A stretch of 64,000 bases of DNA from Saccharum officinarum (taxonomy: Eukaryota; Streptophyta; Magnoliopsida; Poales; Poaceae): the NCBI GenBank assembly GCA_020631735.1, contig CM036225.1:67444662-67508661 (forward strand), read 5' to 3'. Position 1 is the first letter of the stretch, and every line of letters begins with the position of its first letter. The notes below the pieces were generated by a model. The model had not been told where the DNA came from, did no database searches, and saw only the letters and a program-made list of their open reading frames with translations. Made by a program: the position numbers and the translations under genes. Positions 43,875 to 56,871 of this stretch are shown here, piece after piece.

Positions 43875-44054
43875 GGGCTTGTTCACTTGCAAAAAATTTT
43901 GCAGAATGACCTGTAGCACGTTTCGTTGTTATTTGACAATTAGTGTCCAATCATGGTCTAAATTAGGCTTAAAAGATTCGTCTCGTCTATTTCGTCTCAA
44001 ATTGTGTAATTAGTTTTATTTGTTTTTATTTTTTTTATCTATATTTAATGCTTC
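43875..44054. mobile_element. MITE (GGGCTTGTTCACTTGC), cut off by the assembly gap
   Basis: Matches the first 170 bases of the MITE at 61206-61454 and ends ...TATATTTAATGCTTC exactly at the N run, the same phrase that copy 2 carries at about 61361-61375 before continuing. Confidence 0.75.
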
Positions 44055-44154
44055 NNNNNNNNNNNNNNNNNNNNNNNNNNNNNNNNNNNNNNNNNNNNNN
44101 NNNNNNNNNNNNNNNNNNNNNNNNNNNNNNNNNNNNNNNNNNNNNNNNNNNNNN
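44055..44154. other. Assembly gap (100 N)
   Basis: Exactly 100 unknown bases, the usual placeholder for a scaffold join of unknown size. Confidence 0.99.
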
Positions 44155-45875
44155 ACGACCCTCAATTCATTGCATTCATTGCACATTCTTGAAATAAAAT
44201 AATGATACCTTGTGTCTTTATGCAGGACTTCTTTAGATGCCAGCTGGGACAGGAGGAAAGGTGTATCAGGTGGCTTACGCTTCCTGTAGAACGTGTCTCG
44301 GACTTGTATACGAGTCCCGCATCCAGGCGCACATTGACTACATGCCACCTTCCTTAAAAGAAGAATCAACAAGATTAGGCAAGAAAAGAGACAGAGATTC
44401 TGACAAGGGAGCAGTACCTATAGGTAAAAATAAATTCCCTATTATTTTTTTGAGATTAACTATGCCTAATTTGATCTTCTAATGGCTTGTAGGTGATTCC
44501 AAACCGGTGTGCCACCCACCCTGATTGCTAGGCTGTTATAGTGGATAGATGTTGGACTCGGACTAGCAGAAGTTGCACCAGGAGAAAAGCGAGCAGTGTA
44601 TGATGATGCCAGGTGTACCTCACCATCAGGGCAGCGCTAGCCTCAGTAAATACACAAAGACATATGTAAGTCTCCACCATTTGTCTAATCTAGCCGCACT
44701 CAATTCTGTATGATTTCTAACCACGTGTTGTTGTCTTTCTCGCAGTCGGCGGCGCATGGTGTCCCAACAATTGGCCAACTCACGGCGTATGCTCTGGCCC
44801 ACATGGGCCCGGCAAGGTCCAACATCGAGTACAACCTGGATGCGGGCCCAGAGGCATACACCAACTCTAGCGTCCACACCCGTCTCACTTCTTACACGGA
44901 GGCGGCGAGGTTAGTGCACGGGCTGAGCTACGATTTGAGGACCGAGGAGCGCCTTGATCCTGAGATCGTGATGAGAGTGGTGCAAGGCAAAAGCATGGGC
45001 ACTTATGGCTTGGCGATGACATCCTCGACACGGGCTCTACTCTTCCTCTCAACCGCCTCCGAGCAGCGAGCACGAGCTCTAGCGTGCCCATAAGCCAACG
45101 GCCGACAGCGGTGGCGACACTCTAGGTAAGTATTCCAGTTTCATTCGCCGTTCTTTGACATTTACGTTCCTTAGCTCTGCATTATTGAAACATTGGGGTC
45201 AAATGTTGCAGGCCAAGCTGCAGCAACTTCGGACCTAGCAGGAGGCTGAGTGGCCGAGCGAGGCTGAGTGGGCCGAGCGGGAGGCCTAGCGTCAGAGGAT
45301 AGAAGCTTTGGAGGCCCAGCAAGAAGGTTTGCTCAAGTTCGTGCAACAACTTGGAGAGCAACAAGGTTGGCAGATCCCACTACACCTGCTTGCACCACAG
45401 CCACCACCACCACATCGTCTAGATTCTACTCCGATGAGTATGAGTATAGATGTTTTACTTCTATGCTCATGCTTAGTGTCAAACCTAGTGATGGCCTTTG
45501 AGCCGGATTTGCTGATGTGTGGGCCTTCATGCCAGGTTTGTTGATGTGGCGGCCTTCGTGCCGGAAATGTGGTTGTCGGCCTTTGTGCTAACATTTTTCT
45601 TTCAGGTTTTGGAAATCTCCCCGTGCAGGGAGGTGCTGACGAAAATTTTAACTTTTTTTTAAACTGGTTACATTTTTATCTTGTCACTCACGTGCAATCT
45701 CTTCTCTTTTGTGCAGCGTCAATCGGGGTGGCGTCGAACCATGTCGGAGGGTTGCCAGCATCGCACGTCGGGCAATCCCCACCCGGACCGTCGCTGGGAT
45801 CGCAAGTTGGGCGTCGCACCACTCAAAGTCGCCGTGAGCCGCTTGCGGAGTCGTTTTTATGTATTAAACTTGTGA
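44155..45875 (+). pseudogene. TNP1-like gene fragment, copy 2
   Basis: Same exons as 26889-28630: RCQLGQEE-type exon near 44230, PTIGQLTAYALAHMGP at about 44765 and the coiled coil at about 45210-45400. Extra 1-nt deletions (for example GGCAAAAGCATGGGC at about 44990) add frameshifts not present in copy 1. Confidence 0.7.
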
Positions 45876-45965
45876 ACTTGTGAAGTTGTGGACTTTGAAC
45901 TTGTGGTTTGTAATATATTGTGGATTTCGGACAAATTTGGTCGTTTGTGATATATAAATGTGGTT

Positions 45966-45967
<2 letters not shown>

Positions 45968-46042
<75 letters not shown>
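45968..46042. repeat. (AT)n microsatellite, copy 2
   Basis: About 75 bases of AT dinucleotide, counterpart of 28725-28804. Confidence 0.97.
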
Positions 46043-46045
<3 letters not shown>

Positions 46046-46600
46046 TTGTTGTTTACATGGAAAAGCAAAAAACAAAAAAAAATTAGAGGTGGCTTTGCCG
46101 AGTGCAATGACCATTATACTTGGCAAAGAAAATTTAAAAGAAACCAGCTTTGCCGAGTGCCAGGGCTTTGGCACTCGTCAAAGAATTTTTTTTAAAAAAT
46201 ATAAAAAAACAGGGTTTGCTGAGTGCCTGGGTTGTGGCACTAAGCAAAGAGGGTTTTTTAAAAAAACAAATTTCTTTGCCGAGTGCCTGAGCTGCAGCAC
46301 TCGGCAAAGAGTTTTTTTTAAAAAAAGAATTTTTTTTTGCCGAGTGTTGCACTCGGCAAAGAAAATAAAAAAACAAGACGGCGTGACCCGTCAGCCGACG
46401 GCGTCAAATCTTTGCCGAGTGACAGCATGGCACTCGGCAAAGCCTTTGCCGAGTGCCCGAGATTTGGCACTCTGCAAATAGGCTTTACCGTGAAGGGATT
46501 TCAGGGAGCCTCTTTGCCGAGTGTTGCACTCGGCAAATGCTTTGCCGAGTGCAATGTTGCCTTTGCCGAGTGTAACAGGCACTTGGCAAACCGAGCAGCT

Positions 46601-47806
46601 GCTATGCATCTATCTGTCTGTCTACAAACAAGCGTGGAATGAGCTAGCAACGGTTGATTATATGCAAGCAGATGCATGCAGGCACTACTAATAGCTATTC
46701 AAAAGTGCAGTCCTTGCGCTTCACATCAGCAAATTAGCACTGCTAGCTAGTTGAGTCTAGGAGTACTTCACACCAGCTAGCTAATACCAATCCAATGGAT
46801 TGGCAGAGTGTTATAGGTTATACAATAAATTATAAACTATGATCCTAGCTTAGCTTGGAATGAAGTAACTTGCTATATACATCTAGCTAGATATATATCG
46901 TCAGGAAAAAAAAATGAGCTGAGAGGGAATAAGAAAGACAAGAAATGTGCATACGAAGCTTACGGATCACGGATTATTAGCTTGGTGATGTATGCAGGGA
47001 GTCAGCTCCGGAACAACTTAAATGCAAGTCGTCGTCTAACGCTGCTCCATTATCATTTAGACGCCATATATATGAACAGACATGCATACATACATGCAGG
47101 GAGTCAGCAGGTCCATAGAAACTTTGAATGCAATGCAGCAAGTCGTCTAATTAAGGCCCCGGCATGCATTCAGCTCGTTCCATGCATCTTTTTCCGATCC
47201 TCTGCGTGCACAAGTTAGCAGCTACGTACGTACGTTATCGGGATTCTACATTTACTCTCTATTTAATTTGTACTCTGGCTGCTATGGCTGACTAGCTAGT
47301 GTATATAAAGAGCAAGGTACTAAATAGCGTATTGCGGGTTGGTAGCGGATTGACGTCGATGTAGCGGATTGCGTATAGCGGCCGATATTGCGGACGATAA
47401 GTTCCAATAGCGGCCCCCAATAGTCCCATATAATTTTAAGCACATATATCATGAATAATGAGTATAAATAATTTTAAGTGCATATATCATGAATAATTTT
47501 AAGTTTCACAGCCGATGCATGAGTTTTGAATTTGGGTGTGAGTCATAGTGGGCTGGACTAATTAGGGATATTTGCTTCCATGCTATTGCGGCCTGTTACG
47601 CGTAATTGCGGCCACAATATCGGCCCGCTATTCAAAATTGCGGCCGCAAAGTTTCAGAATGCAAAGTTCAGAACGCTATCTCATAGCGGTAGCGGCAATG
47701 GACCGCTACCGCTATTGCGGGTACAATTGTGGCCGCTACCACCGCTATTTATTACCTTGATAAAGAGAGGCGATACACACAACTCAGCAAGTACTTGAGC
47801 TACTAC
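46601..47806 (+). promoter_or_regulatory. Relic A, copy 2
   Basis: Counterpart of 29361-30567, with the hAT MITE between the TATA context and the leader. Confidence 0.6.
47313..47759. mobile_element. hAT-type MITE, copy 2
   Basis: Same ends and ATAAAGAG target duplication as 30074-30521; one base shorter (TTGGGTG for TTGGGGTG). Confidence 0.9.
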
Positions 47807-48041
47807 GCCTTGTTTAGATGCACCCTAAAAGTTAAAATTTTTCACTCTCTCCATCACATCAATCTTTGGACTCATGCATGAAATAGTAAATGTAGGTAAA
47901 AACATAACTAATTACACAGTTTAGTTGAAAATCACGAGATAAATCTTTTGAGCCTAGTTAGTCTACGATTAGACAATATTTGTCAAATAAGACGAAAGTG
48001 ATACTATTTATCAGGTTATTTTTTTCAATCTAAACGAAGCC
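47807..48041. mobile_element. MITE of the GCCTTGTTTAGATGC family, copy 2
   Basis: Counterpart of 30569-30803. Confidence 0.8.
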
Positions 48042-48182
48042 CCAGTAGCTCTAGCAATGGCCGGATCATCGGACATTCACAAGGATCATCGGACATTCAC
48101 CAGGCCACCCTTCTCATTAATGGACCACATCGATCAACTTCCTGCACCGCAATCACACCAGTCAGCCCACCTTGATGAGGAC

Positions 48183-51100
48183 ACGACATCAACGAATACG
48201 ACTATTAATTATAAGGTGAGCTTGTTACTACATTTATATACTAATTTTGGATATAATTCATTTGGTTCTACATGTACATGTCGTTATTTGAATGTAGATA
48301 CAAATGTGTCTCAAAGTGCAAGTCCATCAAAGTTGAACTTTCGGTTCGTCGGCAGCCCGATAGTACTTCATTGGAAGGCCATAACTCATCCATCCGAAGT
48401 GCGATCGAGGTCAATGAGCACTTGATGGAAAGAATATTTGATAAGCTTTCAAATAGATCTGGTCCTACCTCAATATCACATTGGCAAGGTCTCCAAATCA
48501 TCGAGACATTCTGTCGCTATTTCTGTCGGGTGCTACGGTGTCGTCGCAGGCTTGTTATTCACACTTGGGACCCAGACCCAAGTTGGAGCATACCCCAAGA
48601 AGATGGAGAACACCTAAGAGATGCCCAAGGACGTCCTCCTCCTTGGCCACCACCTTAGGAGGCTAGCAAGGACGTCCAAGCCAAGCCGGAGGCCCAGTCC
48701 AATTCGAGTTCGAGTCTGCCTCGGTTTTCTGGACCAGTCTGCAATAAAACGAACGCCCAGGACACATACGGACTCCGTTTTTGATGATCCATATATGGAT
48801 GGAAAGATAATTTCATAATCTAACCAATGGCTTTGTTTTGAGGCCAAATTCCATCAGAGTCAATGGGAATCGTCGAAACAAGTTGATGTCCAGAATCTGT
48901 CAGGACGCTGCGTCGTCGTCTTTTGGGCCGTTTGGGCCATGTAACGTGTCGAGACTCCTTAGGGATGTAAGTGGGGGTCCTTGGACGCCCTTGGCTTTAT
49001 AATCAGTAGTCGCCGCCTACGTTAGGGTTTGGGTTTTGCTTAGATTATTCTGTCCATTGATAGTCACCGTCTTTCGGTTTGTGAGACCCCAACTTCGAGT
49101 GCTTAATCATTCATCTGCAATTGTCACTTCAATTGAGTTGCATTTTATCTTGTTCTTGCTTGTGTTCTTCGATTCGCAGTAGGGATTAGCCTTCGTGGCG
49201 AGGTCAACCAGATTGTGAGACGGTTGATAACCAGAGGAGACGTGGTGCTAAGGTTGCAGGTTTCAGGTCTTTATGATCTGAAGCCGGATCGGTGTGTCGC
49301 TTCCAACCAAATCGATAGTTATCTTGAACCTGACGAAAGATCAGGAAGTGTTCTCTCATCTCCATTGATATGTATATATCTAGGGGTCTAATTGTAATTG
49401 TACTGAATCACACCATATATATGAAGCCACCCAACCACAGATGTGTGAAGTGTTCTCTCATCTCCATTCTACAATAACAATATGTAAATATGTTGTCAAC
49501 CTTATATAAATAGTGGAGTTAACAATTCTCAGATAATCAGAGCTAGAGATACCTGCACCATGATTATGAAATTAACAATAGAGAGCAACTAACAACAGAA
49601 TATGACTAACAACAAAGCGACTACCAAGGAAAATAGAGTGGTACCCAGGGAAAACTTAGTATTGTGAACCTAGCCTGACTTTGCATGGATCATTGTTGTA
49701 CTAGGTCTAGAGGGTAATGGTATCAACACACTCTTTGTCACAGTATTTGTTAGAGCAGTATTTGATTTTCGCATTAGCTGAAGCTCTAGTCTCAAAGTTA
49801 ACTTCTTTGAGGCGCTTGTTGATGGTATCTTCAGTAAGCTTGACTCCTCAGTCATTATTGGACCCTTTGTTCATAAAGGACACAAAAGTGAGCACCTTGA
49901 CATTGCTAAGAAAAAATTGGCATAAGTTTGGGCAGAGCAGAGAAATCCTAGAGCAAAATCTCCCTAAAGGTCTTTATCCCCGGACATTGGCAGCAAATAA
50001 GTTAGAATTTTTCTGCAAAAGGTAAAACCTCCACTTGGGCTCCTAGCATTACAAAGTTCTAGCGCTGATAGCCTTTCCGATGAGAAGCTACATTTGTCCT
50101 TGACAGTGTAATTTTTTTAGAGTGACCAAGCGTAAAACATCAAGCATGAACCCGGTGAGCAGTACAAGCTGCTCTTGCTGGATATGGTGAAACCATCTTC
50201 CCCAGTAAGACGTCTAGGTCAGAGCTCTCCTTCCAAAGATTAAACTGGTTTAGGAGAACATCGAGCCAAAAGAAGCTGAAGGAGATCCTTCTGATTGAGC
50301 CCCATGACCATTGGTGACCTTGGTAATGATACTAGCCATTTCTCTGCTGCTGTACTGCATATACCTATCATGGATAGCATGCTTCATAGACTTTTTGATG
50401 GGAACGTGATTCCCGATCTTCCGTCAGGTTCAAGATAAACAACGATTTGGTCGGAGAGCAACACACCGATCCGGCTTCAGATCACAAAGACCGAACCCTG
50501 CAACCTTAGCACTACGTCTCCTCTAGTAATCAACCATGCCACAATCCGGTTGACTTCAGCACAAAGGCTAATCCCTGCTGCAAATCAAAGAACACAAACA
50601 AGAACAAGATAAAACGCAACTTAATTGAAGTGACAATTGCAGATATATGATTAATCACTTGAAGTTGGGATCTCACAAACCGATAACGGCAACTGTTCAA
50701 AGACAGATTGATCTAAAGCAAAACCTCAAACACTAACATAGGCGGTGACTACTTATTATAAAGCCTAAGGGGCATCCAAGGACCTCTAATCACGTCGCTA
50801 AGAAGTCTCGACACGTTATAGGGCCAAACGGCCCAAAAGACGGCGATGCAGCGCCCTAATAGATTCTAGATGTCAAATTATTTTGACAATTCCCGTTAAC
50901 TCCAATAGAATTTGGGCCTCAAACCAAAGCCATTGGTTAGCTTATGAAATTATCTTTCCATCCATATATGGATCATCAAAAACGGAGTTCGGATGCATCC
51001 TGGGCATCTATTTTACTATAGACTGGTCCTAGAGCCCGAGATGGACTCAAACTTGATATAGATTGGGCGTCCAACTTGGCTTGGACGCCCTTGCTTGACT

Positions 51101-51564
51101 CCTAAGGTGGTGGCCAAGGAGGAGGATGTCCTTGGGCATCTCTTAGGTGTTCTCCATCTTCTTGGCACGTGCTCCAACTTGGGCCTGGTCCCAGGTGTGA
51201 ATAACAAGCCCGCAACGACACCGTAGCACCCTAGCGGCAAATTGTCTCGATAATTTGGGGGCCTTGCCAATGTGATATGGAGGTGGGACCAAATCTATTT
51301 GAAAACCATCAAGTTCTCATTAACCTCAATCACACTCCGGATGGATGAGTTATGGCCTTCCCAATGATGCACTATCGGGTTGACGATGAACCGAAAGTTC
51401 AATTTTGATGGGCTTGCACTTTGAGACACATTTGTACCTATATTCAAATAACGACATGTACATGTGGAACCAAGTGAATTGTACCCAAAATTACTATGCA
51501 AATGTAGGAACGATCGCACCTTATAATCAATGGTCATATCCGATGGTGTCATGTCCTCATCACT
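48183..51564. repeat. Inverted LTR-like pair with spacer, copy 2
   Basis: Left arm about 48183-49352, spacer 49353-50405, right arm about 50406-51564. The sequence is that of 30945-34328 apart from isolated 1-nt gaps such as GGGAAGGCC to GGAAGGCC near 48373. Confidence 0.75.
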
Positions 51565-51615
51565 TGTCCTCTAGGTCTAGGGGGTGCTTGCAGCCATACG
51601 AAAGGATCTAAATAA

Positions 51616-53051
51616 TGCCTAGAGTGGGGGTGAATAGGGGTGTCTAAAAATTTCTGCGTAATCTCAAAGTCAAATGTTAGTGACAGACGCAAGTCTCGAC
51701 AGTTTGGGCCGAAACTTCCGGTAGCCGAAAGTTCTAACGCAAATAGCTGGGAGTTCCAGGACACGAGAATTTCACAAATGCTAAAATGAACTTTGAGTAT
51801 GAGATATCTTACAACCCCACTTCCAAGTGGTTAGGTAGACATGTAGGATCACTCCCTTAACGCTAAAACACTCCCACTCCATAGATCGAGTCCAAACCCT
51901 AAGAAGAGAGTTGGGGAGGAAGAGAAACCAACGAGAACAAATATGGTAGCATAAATTTCAACAACAACAAGAAGCACGTAGGACACAAGGATTTATCCTG
52001 AGGTTCGGCAACCCCACAGAGGAGCTCCTACGTTCTCGTTGTTAAGGTGACCACAAAGGTTGGAGTCTCTTCCACCTCCTTGCCTCTTTCAAAGCAACCA
52101 CAAAGGTCACTCAAGTTTTCCACTAAGAAATCAAGGGTAATACAAACTTCCAAAGGCTTTTCCACAAGATGGAAGCTCTTGGGCGACGCCTAGCCGGCTA
52201 GGAGTAAAGCTCCAAGAGTAATAGATGCAAATCCAACTGGCTTGACGAAGAAATCGAGTGCTCAAGCTTGCCAAAGTAATTCTCTACTCAATCCACTCTC
52301 CTTTCACTCAAAACCCTAGGGGAATCGAAGATTGGAGCAAAGAGGAGACGAGAGGAGCGCCTTGAATGCTTGGGAGCTGTTTTAGACAAAGGTTGGTGAG
52401 CAATAAATGAGTGGGTAACAGTTAGAAGAGTGGAGAGAGCTATTTATACTCAAAGGCAAAATCCAACCGTTCTGATCTGCATCGAAAGTTCTGACACAGA
52501 TCGCCGAAACTTCCGGCGCCTAAGAAAAGTACTGTTCAAACGTGCAGTCAGCTTGCCTGACTCGGCCAGAGTTGGAACTGTCGACAATTCCTGGGACTTT
52601 CAGCTTCCGTCAAGACCTTTGATGGTTGGTTGAGCTGGGCGACTAAGTCCTAAGGGCCGAAAGTTCACCTCCGGCTAGCGTCGGCACTTCTGACGGCCAA
52701 AACTCCAAAAACTATATCTAAGTGTTCATGAGGTGCTTGAGTGTCTCTCTTTTGATTTCATTTTTATGCTTGAGCACTCTATCTTCCTCAGACCACCTAA
52801 ATTTGCATCCCTCTTAATAGTATGGTGAACCTACACCCAAAAACAAGAAGTATAAACTTTGGAGACTGCTTTGAGTTCGTTCGCCTTTTCAATCTTCAAG
52901 AAATTGAGGGATACCATTTCGTCTTAGATCAACTCTTTAAAACTTTCATTGGATTAAAGCTACAATATATCTCATTATTAAGATCTCATTAGTCCCTAAT
53001 TTGGATGTCATCAATACACCAAAACCCACATAGGGGGCAAATGCACTTTCA
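51616..53051 (-). repeat. Sirevirus-like minus-strand LTR, copy 2
   Basis: Counterpart of 34380-35815. Confidence 0.7.
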
Positions 53052-53243
53052 CCATAACATACGCCAAGGTTGACAGATGGCGGTAGTGTGGATGCCATCC
53101 CTAATGTCCAAGCGTCTGACGATGTCAACCAAGAGGTCTTCTGGGACATTATGGGTGCTTGTCTTGCTCCCATCTAGGGCATCACTAGCCTCCTTCTTGA
53201 CTGGTGGCTGGTTTCCCTTGTCGTCGACCAAGTTGTGCTTCAA
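53052..53243 (-). pseudogene. F-box fragment, copy 2
   Basis: Counterpart of 35816-36007 with the same sequence and the same truncation by the LTR. Confidence 0.55.
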
Positions 53244-53535
53244 CTTGCCCCCATCATTGCAACCTTCTTCTGCGCTTCAATTGGAACGATGTCAGGTCGT
53301 TACAGATGAAGTCAAGGCTATGGCCGAAGCCTTGGCTCAAAAGATGGTTGAAGAAAAGTGCAAGAATATGGAGGAGAACTACAAGAACATGAGAGAGGAA
53401 CAAGACAATGCAAGAAGTTCCAAAAGAAGATGAAGCGAGCTCATTGATTTTCTAGAGGGGTCCTAATGGACATGTATATGATCAGCAAGGTATGCTGAAT
53501 GTTGCTCTGGATTTTTTTATAAAAATATCTTTGTT

Positions 53536-54566
53536 CAGGAGCCTAGTGTAGGATTTCATCTAGGGGAGAATTTTTGGAAACAGTCTAATAAAGTCAAAGT
53601 GGAAGAAAACGTGATGCTAGATGCTCCTTGTAGCCTAGAAGAGATTAGGGAAGCTGTTTTTTATTGTTATCCAGAAGGGGCCCTAGGCCCAGATGGGTTG
53701 CCTTTTCTATTTTATCAAAAGTTTTGGAAGGCAGTTCGAAGACATAATACATATGTTTGATGATTTTTATAAGGGTGACTTGGATTTATATATATTAAAC
53801 TTTTCTCTAGTTACATTAGTTGCAAAAACTGATGATGCTAGTTAGATGAAATAGTTTAGACCTATTAGCTTACTTATAGTAGTTTTAAGATCTTCTCTAA
53901 GCTTCTTAAAAATAGACTAGGAAAAGTGGCACATAGATTAGTGGCATCTAATCAGAGTGCTTTTATCAAAGGTATATATTCTAGAAAGTGTAATTGTGGC
54001 TCATGAGGTAGTGCATAGTCTACATAAGCACAAGGAGGAGGGTGTTATCCTTAAGCTAGACTAATATCAAAAGACTTATGACAGAGTTAACTGGAATTTT
54101 CCTTTTGAACTTCTTGCCTCTAGAGGTTTTTCGGTAAAATGGATTAGTTGGATTAAATAGTTAGTGGTTGGTGGTTCTGTGGGTATTATTGTGAATGGGA
54201 AGGATAGTGCCTACTTTAAGCCATGTAAAGGCTTAAGGCGAGGTGACCCCATTTCACCTCTTTTTTTTAACTTAATTAGTTGGTGATGCCCTTACTAGGA
54301 TGCTTGACAAGGCTGCTACCTGTGGTTTAGTTAGAGGGTTATTACTGCATGACTTTGGAGAGGGTGGCATCTTGTCCTTGCAGTATGCAGATGACACAAC
54401 TCTATTCTCTGGTGCTGAGTTAGACCATTTATTTATTTAGTCTCAAACAGATTTTGTTGTGGTTTGAACAACTGTTAGGCATGAGAGTTAATTTTCACAA
54501 GAGTGAATCCATACCTATGAATCTGGACAGTAATCTGACTATGTACAAGCTTCGGATTTGCCTACA
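53536..54566 (+). pseudogene. LINE reverse transcriptase remnant, copy 2
   Basis: Counterpart of 36300-37330; GLRRGDPISP and LQYADDTTLF again lie in separate frames. Confidence 0.85.
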
Positions 54567-54865
54567 GAAGAGAAGAAATGAAGAGTGATGTGACAAAAAT
54601 GGTTGACAAAAACCTAGCCCAAGTGATACCGATAGATGGTGGAGCCCCTCAACGAAAACACAGGAGCTCATCTGACGTGTGTGAAGTAAACTTTATTTGA
54701 GAAGAAATCCAGAGTTTAAAATGCAGGACATGTTGAAGTATATATATGTTTGGATATTTATTCCAGTTTATTAAAACCATAACTTCCGGATGAAGGGCGG
54801 CGAAGTTTTAGTGGATCGACACATACAATGCAAGATGGCATGCTGCTGCTGCATGGTTCCTCTGA

Positions 54866-56546
54866 TTATTTTGGTCGGGGTGGTGCAAGCGCTGCCTGCT
54901 GAGCCCTCTCCGCATTCCGTATTCTATTTTTGAAGTCGGCGAACTCCTGCCACGCCCGGCCTCTAACGTTGCCGCCGCCGCCGCCGCTCGTCTCCGGGTT
55001 GCCCTGCCGCGTCAGCGTGGGCCTCGAGCGGTGCGCCACGTACTGCGCGTCCACGACGCCGATCTTCTCCTCGGGATCCTCCACGCACCTCCAGAAGTTG
55101 AGGTCCAGCCCCCAGCCATGGACGAGGTCGTTCTGCACCATGTGCCAGGCGCACGCCCACGCCTCCCTGGTGAACACGGGCGCCATCACCTCCACGAAGC
55201 CGCTGCAGGGCCGGCGGTGCACGTCGGGGCATTTCCCGGGGCCGCCGATGGTGTTCTTGTGGATCTCGCCGCCGTTGTCCCTCCGGATGAGGACCTCGTA
55301 CGACGTCTTCCCCCTGGTGGCGTCCAGCCCCGGCTGCGAGATCTCCAGCCCGTGCTTGCGGACGATGCGCAGGTACTCCTCGGCGTCGAAGAAGGTGGTG
55401 TCCACGTCCTCGTCCCACAGGAAGACGTAGTCGTAGGGCGCCACGATGCTGGGGTGCAGGAACCGCTTGGCGTACCACCATTTCGCCTGCTTCCTGGCGC
55501 TGACATGGATGGCGTCCTTGGACCACGCGAAGTCGTCGTCCCACTCCGTCGTCTTGCCGTCGTAGTGGAACAGCATCACGTCGAAGTTGTCGGAGAACTG
55601 CTTGCAATTAATTGTACGAGATCGATCATGATCACACGACCCATGTTAAGTTCAGACAAGTTAATTATCCCCAGTACTTTGGGTGATTCAGAAATTAAGG
55701 CAACATGCATGTATCCAGCCTGCAGTTAATAAGTACGTTCTCACGCACCTTGTGAACAGTAGCGTTGACATTGTCTTTCTCAGTGTAACCTACTGTCATC
55801 GTCAACAAGTACTTGCGAACGGGCGTGTCCTGCTCGATCGTTCGTCAGCCCAGCATGCATATGCATGCATCTTTTGTTAATTAGCACAGACTAGCTAACT
55901 AGCAGATCGATCGATCACCATTATTTCTTCCATGAGAAGGATTTATAGAGAGTTTAGTTTACGTACATCTCGTGGGTTTCCCCAGAGCCGGCGCATGTGA
56001 AGATCAGACTCTGAAACTATGATGTTGGGTGGTAGCCTCTCCGCGCCTTTTGGTCCTGCCGGCGGCGCACCACCAGCTGTAACCTAGAGCACGCATGAGA
56101 CATGACAGAAAAAATAACTATATGTACATACTATACATACCAACTGATGAATGATGATCAATCATCATATATACATTCACAAGTTACTGAGACGAATTGT
56201 ACTACCTCTGAAGTGGCATTTGGCTGCAGGACAGGAGTAGTGGCAGTCCCTTCTTCACCTGCTGTTTTGTTGCTACCTAGTACGTTGATGGCACTGAAAG
56301 TGGAGTTGGCATCAGCACCACCACCGCTCCAAGGTAACACGTAACACCGAAGCTGCATATTTATATCCGAATTGTGGAGCATGCATGTTTCATTCTGCAA
56401 ACTAAGATCAAATGGTTTCCAAATTTCTGCTACTAGTAGTACGTGTAGGTTACCTGTGGTGCTATTTGTACAGGAAAGGAAACGCCAATGAAGAACCCGA
56501 ATGCCGCCGCTGACAACACCTCCAGTATCAGATTTAGTTTCATCAT
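54866..56546 (-). CDS. DUF707-family protein, copy 2 (intact model, 389 aa)
   Basis: Exons on the minus strand: 56546-56454 (31 aa), 56352-56206 (49 aa), 56083-55967 (39 aa), 55829-55749 (27 aa) and 55597-54866 (243 aa plus stop). Each codes in whole codons and joins at GT-AG sites, giving an open frame of 389 residues, near the ~400 usual for plant DUF707 proteins. Residues 4-26 form a signal anchor; residues about 40-80 are a low-complexity stem with NXT sequons; the DUF707 domain runs from about 86 to 335 and carries YVFLWDEDVD and GFVEVMAPVFTREAW; the tail is Gly- and Arg-rich. Function is not established; the type II topology suggests the secretory pathway. The ATG was chosen because it directly precedes the anchor and follows a 5'UTR intron acceptor by eleven bases. 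Antisense ORFs over exon 5 are shadows of its GC-rich codons. Confidence 0.9.
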
Positions 56547-56863
56547 ATATATCCTCCCTGCTCGCATGCATGCGTGTTAGTTGTTAGCTAGCACTACTCA
56601 TATATAATCCAGTTATTCAGAATGAAGAACACAAAAAAAAAGGCAGTCGCTATGTTGCTACTTAGTTCCATAACTAACAATATGCATGCATGTGATGAGT
56701 TTCATCAAAGCAAAGAGACTTACAAGATTGTGTATGTACTACCTGAGCCCTTGCAGATTCACAATAATATCGATCAACACATCTCTGGCCACTACCGTGT
56801 ACTAGAGCTAGCTAGCTCAAGTGTATGCATGCTGAGTATACAGTTGTGTGTGTATCGTCTCTC

Positions 56864-56871
56864 TTTATATA
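56864..56871 (-). promoter_or_regulatory. TATA box of DUF707, copy 2
   Basis: TATATAAA on the minus strand, counterpart of 39627-39634. Confidence 0.65.

Larger units (their letters stand above)
26889..44054 (+). repeat. 17.2-kb duplicated block, copy 1 (ends at the gap)
   Basis: Homologous in order and orientation to 44155-61375. The coordinate offset runs from 17266 at the start to 17252 by 27374, 17239 by 29743, then stays 17236-17238 from about 31400 to 41100. Nearly all differences before 41 kb are single-base indels; SNPs and MITE differences appear after that. Confidence 0.95.
44155..46600 (+). mobile_element. Right part of the CACTA element, copy 2
   Basis: TNP1-like exons from mid-gene, the internal repeat, the AT microsatellite and the right subterminal repeats (46090-46590), homologous to 26889-29360. 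The left 7.8 kb of the element is absent because the copy begins at the gap. Confidence 0.9.

Noticed and set aside
55031..55729. A 232-aa plus-strand ORF (and similar antisense ORFs) over the last DUF707 exon
   Set aside because: It is a mirror of GC-rich codons of the true minus-strand exon, which has conserved DUF707 motifs and splice sites.
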